Positions 1 to 7,139 of a stretch of 8,681 nt of DNA are shown one piece after another (position 1 is the first letter of the stretch; each line of letters opens with the position of its first letter). A model generated the notes under the pieces. That model worked only from the letters and a program-made list of their open reading frames with translations. It was not told the origin of the DNA and ran no database searches. Position numbers and translations under genes: made by a program. Source of the DNA: Candidatus Sodaliphilus limicaballi (GTDB taxonomy: Bacteria; Bacteroidota; Bacteroidia; Bacteroidales; Muribaculaceae); the NCBI GenBank assembly GCA_018065815.1, contig JAGHSP010000059.1:1-8681 (forward strand), written 5' to 3'.

Positions 1-375
1 TTATTTCTTTTCTAACTGGTGCTCTCGTGCGATAGCGATAGCGCGCTGTAGTCGATCAGAAAGAACTTCTTTAGGAGGAAGTTGAGTGTAATATTGAGCT
101 ATTCTTATGTCACTATCTTCGTCTTCGATTTTGTCAGTTAGCGTGCGCGTGTCCCAATGCTCAATGTAACACATCTCTATATAGAACTGACGCTCAAGGG
201 GGTCAGAAATGTACATTATTGTTTTGAGATGTGTCCACGTTAATTGTCTCCTCGCTGCGGAGACAATGTCTTCTTGAGAGAAAGTCTCTGCAGCGCGGAG
301 ACAATGCAAGATTTTTTTGTGGCTCCACCCGGAACCATAATGATGTGTTAATTTCTCAGCGAGTTGCTTAACCAC
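1..375 (-). CDS. DUF1016/YhcG-type nuclease remnant, internally deleted (probable pseudogene)
   Basis: The 124-residue product resembles the N-terminal domain of DUF1016 (YhcG-like) proteins, which usually carry a helical/winged N-terminal domain, then a PDDEXK nuclease core, then a short conserved tail. Residues 1-83 fit the N-terminal domain: YGSGWS at 13-18, QLTWTH at 44-49, DPLERQFYIEM at 58-68 and WDTRTLTDKI at 74-83. Residues 87-118 (DSDIRIAQYYTQLPPKEVL, then RAIAIARE) fit the tail that normally follows the nuclease core. The roughly 200 residues between them, including all catalytic residues, are absent, and the join is in frame. The start is a GTG, and recognisable family sequence continues upstream of it in the same frame, so the 5' end is lost too. 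It lies downstream of and on the same strand as the susA-like gene, 59 bases away with no terminator between, so it could be transcribed by read-through. It is more A/T-rich than its neighbours. The family call is from recalled motifs; the pseudogene call is inference. A functional small DNA-binding protein is possible but less likely. Confidence 0.72.
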   Translation of the reverse strand: MVKQLAEKLTHHYGSGWSHKKILHCLRAAETFSQEDIVSAARRQLTWTHLKTIMYISDPLERQFYIEMCYIEHWDTRTLTDKIEDEDSDIRIAQYYTQLPPKEVLSDRLQRAIAIAREHQLEKK

Positions 376-423
376 TTGTTTGCGATACTCTGCGCGCTTG
401 TTGTGAAGAATATCTTCTTTGAT
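376..423 (-). pseudogene. 5' extension of the DUF1016 remnant lacking a start codon
   Basis: Reading on in the same frame upstream of the GTG gives IKEDILHNKRAEYRKQ, which leads directly into VVKQLAEKL. This matches the usual DUF1016 N-terminal pattern (roughly a leader helix, then NKRAEYGKQ). There is no ATG here, and upstream of about 423-432 the frame becomes a meaningless Arg/Pro-rich reading inside the susA-like gene. The family homology therefore stops almost exactly where the susA-like gene ends at 435, which marks a breakpoint. Confidence 0.6.
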
Positions 424-434
424 ACACTTGCTTC

Positions 435-2297
435 TTAGTACTCCAGGATGAGTGTTGCTCGGGCGGGGAGGGTGAGGTCTTGGGTGAGGTCGATGGTTGT
501 GCCTGTGGGGACGTCGCGGGCGGTGGTGGCGGTGCCTATCACTTCCTCATAGCGCTTCACGGGCATTGTGGCGGGCTGGTCGGCACCGTTGACGATGGTG
601 AGCACTGTCTTGCCCTCGTGGCGGCGGGCAATCACGTAGATGCCGTTCACGGGGATGAACTGGGTCATGCGGCCCTCGGTGATTACCTTGTTGCCCTGGC
701 GCCAGTGAAGCACAGTCTTGAGCCAGTTGTACATGTCGTTCTGGGCATAGGTGCGTCCCTCGGGGGTGAAGGCGCTGCGCTCGTCGCCGGGGAATCCGCC
801 GGGGAAGTCCTTGCGCACATAGCCGTCGGTCACTTCCTTGGTGCCGTTCATGAGCACCTCGGTGCCATAGTAAAGCTGGGGAATGCGCTTGATGGTGAGC
901 AACAGGGCGAGTGCCTGCTTGAGTGTCATCATGTCGTGGCCGTTGCCCAGGAAGCGGTTGGTGTCGTGGTTTTCGATAAATGCCATCACGTTGCTGGGGT
1001 CGGGGTAGAGGTAGTCCTGGCACAAACTGTTATACACGCGGTTGAATCCGTGCCACCAGCCGTCGGTTGCCTCGTGCTTGGCGCTATCTACTTTCTCGTA
1101 GAATGAGAAGTCCATCACAGTCTTGAGGTTGCTGTTCTCGCTAGCCAGCTTGCTGTCCTTCTGCCATGTGGCGGTATAATAAGGGTTCTCCACCCAAGTC
1201 TCGCCCACCACGTTGAAGTTGGGGTACTCGTCGTTGAGGGTCTTCATCCAGCGTGCCATGGCGTCGGCGTAGGCATAGGGGTAGGTGTCCATGCGTATGC
1301 CGTCGATGCCAGCGCTTTCAATCCACCAGATGCTGTTCTGGATGAGGTAGTTCATCACGTGCACGTTGTGGTGGTTGAGGTCGGGCATAGATGGCACGAA
1401 CCATCCCTCCACAGTCTCGCGCAGATCGACCTCGCTGGCATAGGGATCGACCACGGGGGTGAGCTTGTAGCTCGTCTGCAGGTAGTTGTCCTTGTAGTCG
1501 GGCTGGTTGAGCCAGTCGTGTGAAGGCATGTCTTTGAGCCAGGGGTGATAGCTGCCGCAGTGGTTGAAGATCATGTCCATCACCACCTTGAGTCCGCGCT
1601 CGTGCGACTTGTCGATGAGTCGGCGGTAGTCGGCGTTAGTGCCGAAGCGGGGATCCACGCGATAGTAGTCGGTTGTGGCATATCCGTGGTAGCAGCTGTG
1701 GCCGTGTCCGTCGGGCGAGTCGTTCTCTAGCACCGGGGTGAACCACAGGGCAGTCACGCCCAGGTCGGTGAAGTAGTCGAGGTGCTGCTCGATGCCGGCG
1801 AGGTCTCCGCCATGGCGCAGGCTGGGCTTGCTGCGGTCGGTGGTGTAGGGTTGCATGCCAGCAACGGCGTTGTTGCTCTGGTCGCCGTCGGCAAAGCGGT
1901 CGGGCATGAGCATGTAGAGCACGTCCTCATTGGTGAATCCCTGGCGCTTGTCGCCTGCCATGTCGCGCTGCTTGAGCTCGTAGGGCACGGTTTTCTTTTT
2001 CTTGCCCAGGGTGAAGTCGATGTTGATGGTGCCGGGCTGTGCGCCGCTGGTGTTGAGGTACACGAGCAGGTAGTTGGGCGAGTCGAGGCGCACGAGGCTA
2101 TCGACCGTCACGCCGGGATAGCTGATGCTCACGTCGGCATTCTTGATGCCAGCGCCATATACCATGAGTTGCACAGAGGGGTTCTTCATGCCGGCATACC
2201 AGCAAGTGGGGTCGATGCGATCCACGTTAACTCGTGCGGGGGCAGCCTGTGCCGCGATGCCCGCAACAGCCGCAAGGGCTAGGAGTAGATGTTTCAT
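435..2297 (-). CDS. susA: Periplasmic GH13 alpha-amylase/neopullulanase, SusA-like
   Basis: This 620-residue protein matches the size of Bacteroides SusA-type neopullulanases. Residues 1-18 form a signal peptide (short basic n-region, Leu/Ala-rich core, cleavage near AQA|AP). No lipobox Cys is seen, so the periplasm is likely rather than a lipoprotein. Residues about 20-110 look like the cyclomaltodextrinase-type N-terminal beta domain, 120-530 the GH13 barrel and 540-620 the C-terminal beta domain. GH13 motifs are intact: DMIFNH at 241-246, GIRMD with nucleophile Asp337, VVGETW with acid/base Glu366 and IENHD with Asp445. It should hydrolyse alpha-1,4 bonds of maltodextrins and pullulan. It is the last gene of malQ-pulA-susA, 75 bases after pulA and behind a hairpin/U-run. 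The start is the only one giving a signal peptide. Hydrolysis of cyclodextrins or simple alpha-amylase activity cannot be excluded. Confidence 0.9.
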   Translation of the reverse strand: MKHLLLALAAVAGIAAQAAPARVNVDRIDPTCWYAGMKNPSVQLMVYGAGIKNADVSISYPGVTVDSLVRLDSPNYLLVYLNTSGAQPGTINIDFTLGKKKKTVPYELKQRDMAGDKRQGFTNEDVLYMLMPDRFADGDQSNNAVAGMQPYTTDRSKPSLRHGGDLAGIEQHLDYFTDLGVTALWFTPVLENDSPDGHGHSCYHGYATTDYYRVDPRFGTNADYRRLIDKSHERGLKVVMDMIFNHCGSYHPWLKDMPSHDWLNQPDYKDNYLQTSYKLTPVVDPYASEVDLRETVEGWFVPSMPDLNHHNVHVMNYLIQNSIWWIESAGIDGIRMDTYPYAYADAMARWMKTLNDEYPNFNVVGETWVENPYYTATWQKDSKLASENSNLKTVMDFSFYEKVDSAKHEATDGWWHGFNRVYNSLCQDYLYPDPSNVMAFIENHDTNRFLGNGHDMMTLKQALALLLTIKRIPQLYYGTEVLMNGTKEVTDGYVRKDFPGGFPGDERSAFTPEGRTYAQNDMYNWLKTVLHWRQGNKVITEGRMTQFIPVNGIYVIARRHEGKTVLTIVNGADQPATMPVKRYEEVIGTATTARDVPTGTTIDLTQDLTLPARATLILEY

Positions 2298-2304
2298 AGC
2301 TTAT

Positions 2305-2354
2305 AAAAAAATGTCTTCTAGAATTTCCAGAAAAACTAGAATGTTCTAGAAGAC
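2305..2354 (-). terminator. Intercistronic hairpin plus U-run (attenuator-like) between pulA and susA
   Basis: Positions 2313-2323 (GTCTTCTAGAA) and 2344-2354 (TTCTAGAAGAC) are perfect 11-bp inverted repeats with a 20-base loop. In the minus-strand transcript the second arm is followed by one A and then seven U (2311-2305), the layout of an intrinsic terminator. No T-run follows on the plus side, so it works only for pulA-to-susA transcription. The stem is A/T-rich, so termination is probably partial; it may instead protect the malQ-pulA mRNA 3' end. It starts 18 bases after the pulA stop codon. Confidence 0.6.
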
Positions 2355-2372
2355 GATGGTTTCTTTAATGTT

Positions 2373-4292
2373 TTAGTTGTGGAAAATGAGGGCGCTCTGT
2401 GCTGGCACAGCCACGTTGCCTCCGGTGGTGGTGTCGATGCCGTCCTCGTTGATGCTGATGTTGCGGCACACCACTGTGTAGTTGCCCTCGGGCACGTTGA
2501 CCGTGCGCACACGCTTGCTGCCGTTGAGCACCACGTAGATGTCGCCCCATGTCTCGCCGGGAGCGCCAGCCTTGATGCGGAATGCCACCAGGGCATCCTG
2601 CGAGGGCAGGAACTCAACGTGCTTGCGCACGAGCTGGGCATCGCCCATGTGGAATGCGGGATGGTTCTTGCGCAAGGCGATGAGGCGGCTGTAGTAATTG
2701 AACACCTGCGGATAGGTCTCAAGGTTGGTCCAGTTGAGATGGTTGATCGAGTCGGGGCTCTCATAGCTGTTGTGCACGCCCTTCTTGTCGCGCAGCATCT
2801 CCTCGCCGCTGAGCATGAAAGGCACGCCCTGCGAGGTGAACACTGCGGTCTGTGCCAGCAGGTCGAGGCGTATGAGCTCGTCGGTGGTGATGCCGGGGAT
2901 GCTGGCCTTGAGACGGTCCACGAGGCACATGTCGTCGTGGCACGACACATAGCTGATCATCTGCGTGGGTTGCAGGGTCCAGGGTTCCTTGCTGTAGTTC
3001 ACCTTGCTGTAATCGACCTGCGGGTGCTCGATAGCGCCCACAATGCCCATCTTGATGCTCTCCTCGTTGCCGGGAAGGCCTGCGAGGAAGGCGGGCTTGG
3101 TGTCGTCGCTGAAGGGGCCGCGCAACGCGTCGCGTATGTCGTCGCTGAATGCTGCGATGCCGGGCATCTGGTTGATGTGGGCCTTCATGCCCAGCTTCTC
3201 GTGGGGATAAGCGCATGAGCCTGCGCTCCAGCCCTCGCCGTAGATGTAGATGTGCGGCGGAAGGGCGGCGCGTATGGCATTCATCGTCTCAATGTCGTGG
3301 ACGCCCATCAGGTCGAAGCGGAAACCGTCGATGTGATACTCCTCCACCCAGTATTTCACGCTCTCCACCATGTAGTCACGCATCACCTGGCGGTCGCTTG
3401 CGGTCTCGTTGCCGCAGCCGCTGCCGTCGCTGTAGGTGCCGTCCTGGTTCTTGCGGAAGAACTCATCGGGCATGATGCGCTGGAAGTTGCTGCCGTCGAT
3501 GTTGAAGGTGTGGTTATACACCACGTCGAGGATCACCTTGATGCCGGCCTTGTGCAGCGCCTGCACCATGGTCTTGAACTCGCTGATGCGCGACGCGGGG
3601 TTGAAGGGGTCGGTTGAATAACCGCCCTCGGGCACGTTGTAGTTCAGGGGGTCATAGCCCCAGTTGTACTTGTTGTCCTCCAGACGGCTCTCATCGACCG
3701 ACGCATAGTCGAACGATGGCAGCATGTGCACAGCGTTCACGCCCAGAGCCTTGAGGTGCGCGATGGCACGAGGCTCGGCGAGGGCGAGGAACTTGCCCTT
3801 GTTGTTCAAGCTGCTAGAAGCATCGATCGAGAAGTCGCGGTGGTGCATCTCGTAGAGCACGAGGTCCTTAGCAGCGATGTCGGGGGTGACATCGCTTTCC
3901 CATCCTGCGGGGTCGGTCGATTTCATGTCGATCACGGCTCCGCGGCGTCCGTTCACGCCCACGGCTTTAGCGCCAAGCCCTGCGCACTCGCCGCGGTACT
4001 GTCCGCCATATTTCACGTCGAGGGTGTAGAACTTGCCCTTGAGGTCGCCCTTGATCAGTGCGTCCCATGTGGGGTAACCATTCTTGTCGTTGCCTCTCTT
4101 CTTGAGCTGCACAGTCTTCACGGGTTTGCCTCCGGCACCGTTATCATAGATGCGCAGCTTCACTGCCTGGGCGTCGCCCAGCGTGATGGTTTCAAACTGA
4201 GTGGATGCCTGCGTGTAATTGACCTGCGCATTGCTGTGCGCTGTGGTGAGCAAGGCGGCTATTGCGGCTATTGCCATGTGGATGGGTTTCAT
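2373..4292 (-). CDS. pulA: Secreted type I pullulanase (GH13)
   Basis: This 639-residue product is the size of Gram-negative gut type I pullulanases, which cut alpha-1,6 branch points in pullulan and branched dextrins. Residues 1-22 read as a signal peptide ending SNA|Q with no lipobox, so a periplasmic location is likely. Residues about 23-125 form a beta-rich N-terminal region in the place of a CBM48/pullulanase N domain, 140-545 the catalytic barrel and 560-639 a C-terminal beta domain. The type I pullulanase signature YNWGYDPLNYNVPEG is at 209-223. GH13 motifs are DVVYNH at 256-261, GFRFD with nucleophile Asp327, YGEGW with acid/base Glu353 and CHDD with Asp453. The frame is open further upstream into malQ, but the ATG at 4292 was chosen because it begins the signal peptide and sits 8 bases past the malQ stop. 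Such tight spacing implies co-transcription and probably translational coupling with malQ. Confidence 0.92.
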   Translation of the reverse strand: MKPIHMAIAAIAALLTTAHSNAQVNYTQASTQFETITLGDAQAVKLRIYDNGAGGKPVKTVQLKKRGNDKNGYPTWDALIKGDLKGKFYTLDVKYGGQYRGECAGLGAKAVGVNGRRGAVIDMKSTDPAGWESDVTPDIAAKDLVLYEMHHRDFSIDASSSLNNKGKFLALAEPRAIAHLKALGVNAVHMLPSFDYASVDESRLEDNKYNWGYDPLNYNVPEGGYSTDPFNPASRISEFKTMVQALHKAGIKVILDVVYNHTFNIDGSNFQRIMPDEFFRKNQDGTYSDGSGCGNETASDRQVMRDYMVESVKYWVEEYHIDGFRFDLMGVHDIETMNAIRAALPPHIYIYGEGWSAGSCAYPHEKLGMKAHINQMPGIAAFSDDIRDALRGPFSDDTKPAFLAGLPGNEESIKMGIVGAIEHPQVDYSKVNYSKEPWTLQPTQMISYVSCHDDMCLVDRLKASIPGITTDELIRLDLLAQTAVFTSQGVPFMLSGEEMLRDKKGVHNSYESPDSINHLNWTNLETYPQVFNYYSRLIALRKNHPAFHMGDAQLVRKHVEFLPSQDALVAFRIKAGAPGETWGDIYVVLNGSKRVRTVNVPEGNYTVVCRNISINEDGIDTTTGGNVAVPAQSALIFHN

Positions 4293-4300
4293 GATGGATT

Positions 4301-6976
4301 TTATCGTGCGTTGTTGATTATTAACTTGTTGACCTTGGCGTTGAAGTCGGCCTCTTTCTTGAGCTGCTCGATGGTCATGTGCATGCGGTAACGCCAGTAG
4401 TGACGGGGATTGGCGGGGATGTTGATGCGCTCGGCATCGGCATCGGCGCGACGCACGTTCTCGTCGGTTGCCATCCAGTCCTGGAGAGAGAGCAGGCACA
4501 GCATTGAGGGTGAGCTCAAGTGGTTGTTGACCACCTGTGTAGCGATGTCGGCAGGCAGGGGGTGTGGAGCGCCGTCGCCGCGCCACAGCACGCTGTTGTA
4601 GTATTGCTGGGTGAGATCCCAGTCCTCGTCCCACCACTGGCGCAGTGTGGGCATGTCGTGGGTTGAGATGGTGGCAACGCTGCGGTAGGGGTTGCTGCTC
4701 AGGTTGCCAAACTTGAGGTGCGGATCCTTGGGCATTGACTCAATCTCAAGGCTCAAGATGCGCAGTTCGTCCATCACCCATGCCACGCAGTCGGGCACCA
4801 TACCCAGGTCCTCGGCACACACGAGCATGCGTGTGCACTCAACCAGAGTGGGCAGTTTCTTCATCGCCTCGCCATACCAGTAGTCGTTGTTGCGGCGGTA
4901 GAAGTAGTCGTTATACAAGCGGTTGAACGCCTGCTTGTCGTTGTCGTAGAGTGCCTCGTAGATGAAGTCAAACTGCACCGAGATGCGCGGATGGAACAGG
5001 CCGGGGTTCTTGTGGTCGCGCACGAAGAGCACGTTGCTGATGAGTGAGTACAGGCCGTCGCGCAGGTTGAGCTCGTCCTGGTCGGTAACGCCGGCAAACG
5101 CTGCCTCCACCTTGCGCTGGGTGTCAAACTCGGGGCGCATGCGGTAGATGTCGTCGTGCTCACGCTCTACATATTTCTCGCGCACTTCCTGTGCACGTGC
5201 ACCGAACACGCGGTCGAGCACCCAGTCGCTGATGAACGGGGTGGTCATGTGGTGCTCCTGGAAGTTGAGGCCGTAGCCACGTATCTCGTCGGCGCTCATG
5301 CCCAGCGCGGGAGCGAAGTGTCCCAGCAGGCCATGGACTGCGTCGATGGGTATCTCCCAGATGCGGAAGAAGCCCAGCACGTGGTCGATGCGGTAAGCGT
5401 CAAAGTATTGCGCCATCTTGCTGAAGCGCTTGATCCACCACGAGCAGCCGTCGGCAAGCATTGCGTCCCAGTTGTAGGTGGGGAATCCCCAGTTCTGGCC
5501 GTTGGTCGAGAATGCATCTGGTGGAGCACCCGCCTGACCGTTGAGGTTGAAGTATTTAGGCTCTACCCAAGCCTCCACGCCGTCGCGGCTGATGCCGATG
5601 GGGATGTCGCCCTTGAGTATCACGTTCTTGCTGCGGGCATAGTCGTGCGCGCCGCGCATCTGCTTGTCGAGGATGAACTGGATGTAGTACCATATTGCCA
5701 CCTCCTTGTAGAGGTTGGTGCGCTGGTTGGTCATCGCAGCACGGTCGTCGTCGCTGAAGGTGCGGTTCTCGGGCCACTGGCTGAATGTCGCAGTGCCGTA
5801 GAGGTCGCGGTAGTGGCTGAATGCAGCATAGGGCACGAGCCACTCGGCGTTGGCGTCAAAGAATGCCTTGAACTCCTTGCTTTTGAGCACTGCTGCGCCT
5901 TCCTGGGCATAGAGTTCCTTGAGATAACCGCGTTTAGCGTCGTTAACGCGCTCATAGTCGATTTGCTCCAGCGCGTTGAGTTCCTGTCGCAGCGCCTCGT
6001 AGTGTGCGGCACGCTTCTTGTCGGCGAGTGCCGGGAGCTGGCGCAGGTCCACATACTGGGGGTGCAGCGCGTAGATGCTGATGCTGTTGTAGGGATAGCT
6101 GTCGCGCCAAGTGCCGGTGATGGTGGAATCGTTGATGGGAAGCACTTGCAGCGCACGCTGGCCGGTCGAAGCCACCCAGTCAACCATGGCCTTGAGGTCG
6201 CCAAAGTCGCCCACGCCGTAGCTGCCCTCGCTGCGGAGCGAGAAGATGGGAATCACGGTTCCGGCAATGCGCATGGGATTGAGCGGGAAATATGCCTTGT
6301 TGAGCTCATACACCACCACGTCGCCCGAGCGCATCGACGGCAGGGCCACGGTGCGGTTGTCGCCATTCTCCCACACGGGAGCTTGGCCCTCGGCCATGAT
6401 GATGAACTTGAATTCCACAAGCGCGCCCTTGAACTTGGCTGCGTCGAGAGCAACCATCCACTCGTTGGGAGCATGCTCCACCATGGGGACAGCCTTGCTG
6501 GCATCCCAGTCGCCCAGCAGCGCGGTGTTGCCCACCACGGCCAGGTGCTCGCCTGCGCGCAGCTGCGGTGCACGCACCTTGAGCTGCATGGTCTGGCTGA
6601 ACTTCACCTCGGCAGGAACGCCACACTCGCGTGCTGCCACGCACTGGGTGAATGCGCTCGAGTACAGATAACTGTCGTCGGGCACATCGTTCCAGTGGTC
6701 ATAGCAGGTGCACTTTGCGCCCTTGATTGATGTGAGGTTGATGGTGTGAGGCACCACGAGCCACTCGTGACGCACGGTGATGCCACCGCGCTTCACGCTA
6801 TAGTAATAACACAGCTGGAAACAATTATCGTCAACATTAATGTCGCATTTCCATTCTTTGCCACTTGTTGTCTTCATGACAACGTGCTGGGATACATGGT
6901 TTTCAGCATCAAGCAGATTGATTGCTACCTCCTCGCCATAGACGGTCTGGTAGTCAATGATGAATTTCAATTTCAT
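4301..6976 (-). CDS. malQ: Cytoplasmic 4-alpha-glucanotransferase (GH77) with N-terminal CBM20 pair
   Basis: This 891-residue enzyme transfers glucan segments between maltodextrins, releasing glucose and making longer chains. There is no signal peptide, so it acts in the cytoplasm. Residues about 1-105 are a divergent first CBM20-like domain. Residues about 125-225 are a well-formed second CBM20 (GDWDASKAVPM at 155-165, WENGDNR at 202-208). The GH77 domain runs from about 235 to the end. Its motifs are GDIPIGIS at 456-463, RIDHVLGFFRIWEIP with nucleophile Asp531, AEDLGMVP with acid/base Glu722, and STHD with Asp774. The 191 residues between nucleophile and acid/base exceed the ~47 in short bacterial amylomaltases, so there is an insertion of about 140 residues, as in plant DPE2 and known Bacteroidetes MalQ proteins. 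First gene of the minus-strand operon; its promoter region is shared with the divergent transporter gene. Confidence 0.94.
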   Translation of the reverse strand: MKLKFIIDYQTVYGEEVAINLLDAENHVSQHVVMKTTSGKEWKCDINVDDNCFQLCYYYSVKRGGITVRHEWLVVPHTINLTSIKGAKCTCYDHWNDVPDDSYLYSSAFTQCVAARECGVPAEVKFSQTMQLKVRAPQLRAGEHLAVVGNTALLGDWDASKAVPMVEHAPNEWMVALDAAKFKGALVEFKFIIMAEGQAPVWENGDNRTVALPSMRSGDVVVYELNKAYFPLNPMRIAGTVIPIFSLRSEGSYGVGDFGDLKAMVDWVASTGQRALQVLPINDSTITGTWRDSYPYNSISIYALHPQYVDLRQLPALADKKRAAHYEALRQELNALEQIDYERVNDAKRGYLKELYAQEGAAVLKSKEFKAFFDANAEWLVPYAAFSHYRDLYGTATFSQWPENRTFSDDDRAAMTNQRTNLYKEVAIWYYIQFILDKQMRGAHDYARSKNVILKGDIPIGISRDGVEAWVEPKYFNLNGQAGAPPDAFSTNGQNWGFPTYNWDAMLADGCSWWIKRFSKMAQYFDAYRIDHVLGFFRIWEIPIDAVHGLLGHFAPALGMSADEIRGYGLNFQEHHMTTPFISDWVLDRVFGARAQEVREKYVEREHDDIYRMRPEFDTQRKVEAAFAGVTDQDELNLRDGLYSLISNVLFVRDHKNPGLFHPRISVQFDFIYEALYDNDKQAFNRLYNDYFYRRNNDYWYGEAMKKLPTLVECTRMLVCAEDLGMVPDCVAWVMDELRILSLEIESMPKDPHLKFGNLSSNPYRSVATISTHDMPTLRQWWDEDWDLTQQYYNSVLWRGDGAPHPLPADIATQVVNNHLSSPSMLCLLSLQDWMATDENVRRADADAERINIPANPRHYWRYRMHMTIEQLKKEADFNAKVNKLIINNAR

Positions 6977-7000
6977 ATCTTATGTTGTATTAGTTTTTTC

Positions 7001-7020
7001 TGTGTGTAAAGTTACAAACA
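7001..7020. repeat. Imperfect palindrome overlapping the malQ promoter
   Basis: TGTGTGTAAAGTTACAAACA matches its own reverse complement at 8 of 10 symmetric base pairs; the inner arms TGTAA/TTACA are perfect. It covers the candidate malQ -7 element, so it could be an operator, but chance symmetry in A/T-rich DNA is possible. Confidence 0.3.
7007..7014 (-). promoter_or_regulatory. Candidate -7 element of the malQ-pulA-susA promoter
   Basis: On the minus strand this reads TAACTTTA, a 7-of-8 fit to the Bacteroidetes -7 consensus TAnnTTTG, placed 31 bases upstream of the malQ ATG. I found no good -33 TTTG at the expected distance, so the assignment is weak and would suit a promoter that needs an activator. 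It would give a leader of about 25 bases. Confidence 0.35.
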
Positions 7021-7067
7021 AAACGCTTGGAAAACTGATAAAAAACACAGGTTATGGGCCGACAAAT

Positions 7068-7085
7068 AATGCAAACGATTGCATT
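7068..7085. promoter_or_regulatory. CG-centred 18-bp palindrome, candidate LacI-family operator
   Basis: The sequence AATGCAAACGATTGCATT has perfect 7-bp arms (AATGCAA/TTGCATT) around ACGA, and the central CG is also symmetric, so 8 of 9 base pairs match. A central CpG flanked by A/T and then GC steps is typical of LacI-family operators. Its centre is about 63 bases from both candidate -7 elements (7007-7014 and 7140-7147), so one bound regulator could control malQ-pulA-susA and the transporter together. An upstream position suits activation better than simple blocking. The regulator gene is not in the window. Confidence 0.55.
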
Positions 7086-7121
7086 GCTTTTACAAAGTAA
7101 AAGGTTCACATTTATTATAAT

Positions 7122-7139
7122 AATCAATGAAAATTGATT
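7122..7139. promoter_or_regulatory. AT-rich 18-bp palindrome abutting the transporter promoter
   Basis: AATCAAT (7122-7128) and ATTGATT (7133-7139) are perfect 7-bp inverted arms around GAAA. The repeat occupies the spacer directly upstream of the -7 element at 7140, about where RNA polymerase would sit, so a protein bound here would be expected to repress. It has the same 7-4-7 layout as the palindrome at 7068-7085 but a different sequence and no central CG. Its centre is 54 bp from the other. Being upstream of the predicted transcript start, it is not an RNA hairpin. Confidence 0.4.

Noticed and set aside
405..417. GAAGA/TCTTC inverted repeat as terminator of the operon
   Set aside because: Only 5-bp arms, no U-run after it, and it lies inside the conserved DUF1016 coding homology.
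480..1106. Open plus-strand frame of 208 codons opposite the susA-like gene
   Set aside because: Same kind of Gly/Val/His-rich shadow reading; the catalytic GH13 motifs are on the other strand.
2379..3218. Open plus-strand frame of 279 codons opposite pulA
   Set aside because: Low-complexity Val/Ala/Glu/His composition and no family resemblance; the minus-strand pullulanase explains the sequence.
4293..4637. Longer pulA start 115 codons upstream, inside malQ
   Set aside because: The extra residues are Arg/Pro/Gln-rich out-of-frame malQ sequence and would bury the signal peptide that begins at 4292.
5156..6730. Long open plus-strand frame (524 codons) opposite malQ
   Set aside because: It is a mirror of malQ codon usage, rich in Val/Ala/His/Leu with no recognisable domain, whereas the minus strand carries complete GH77 motifs.
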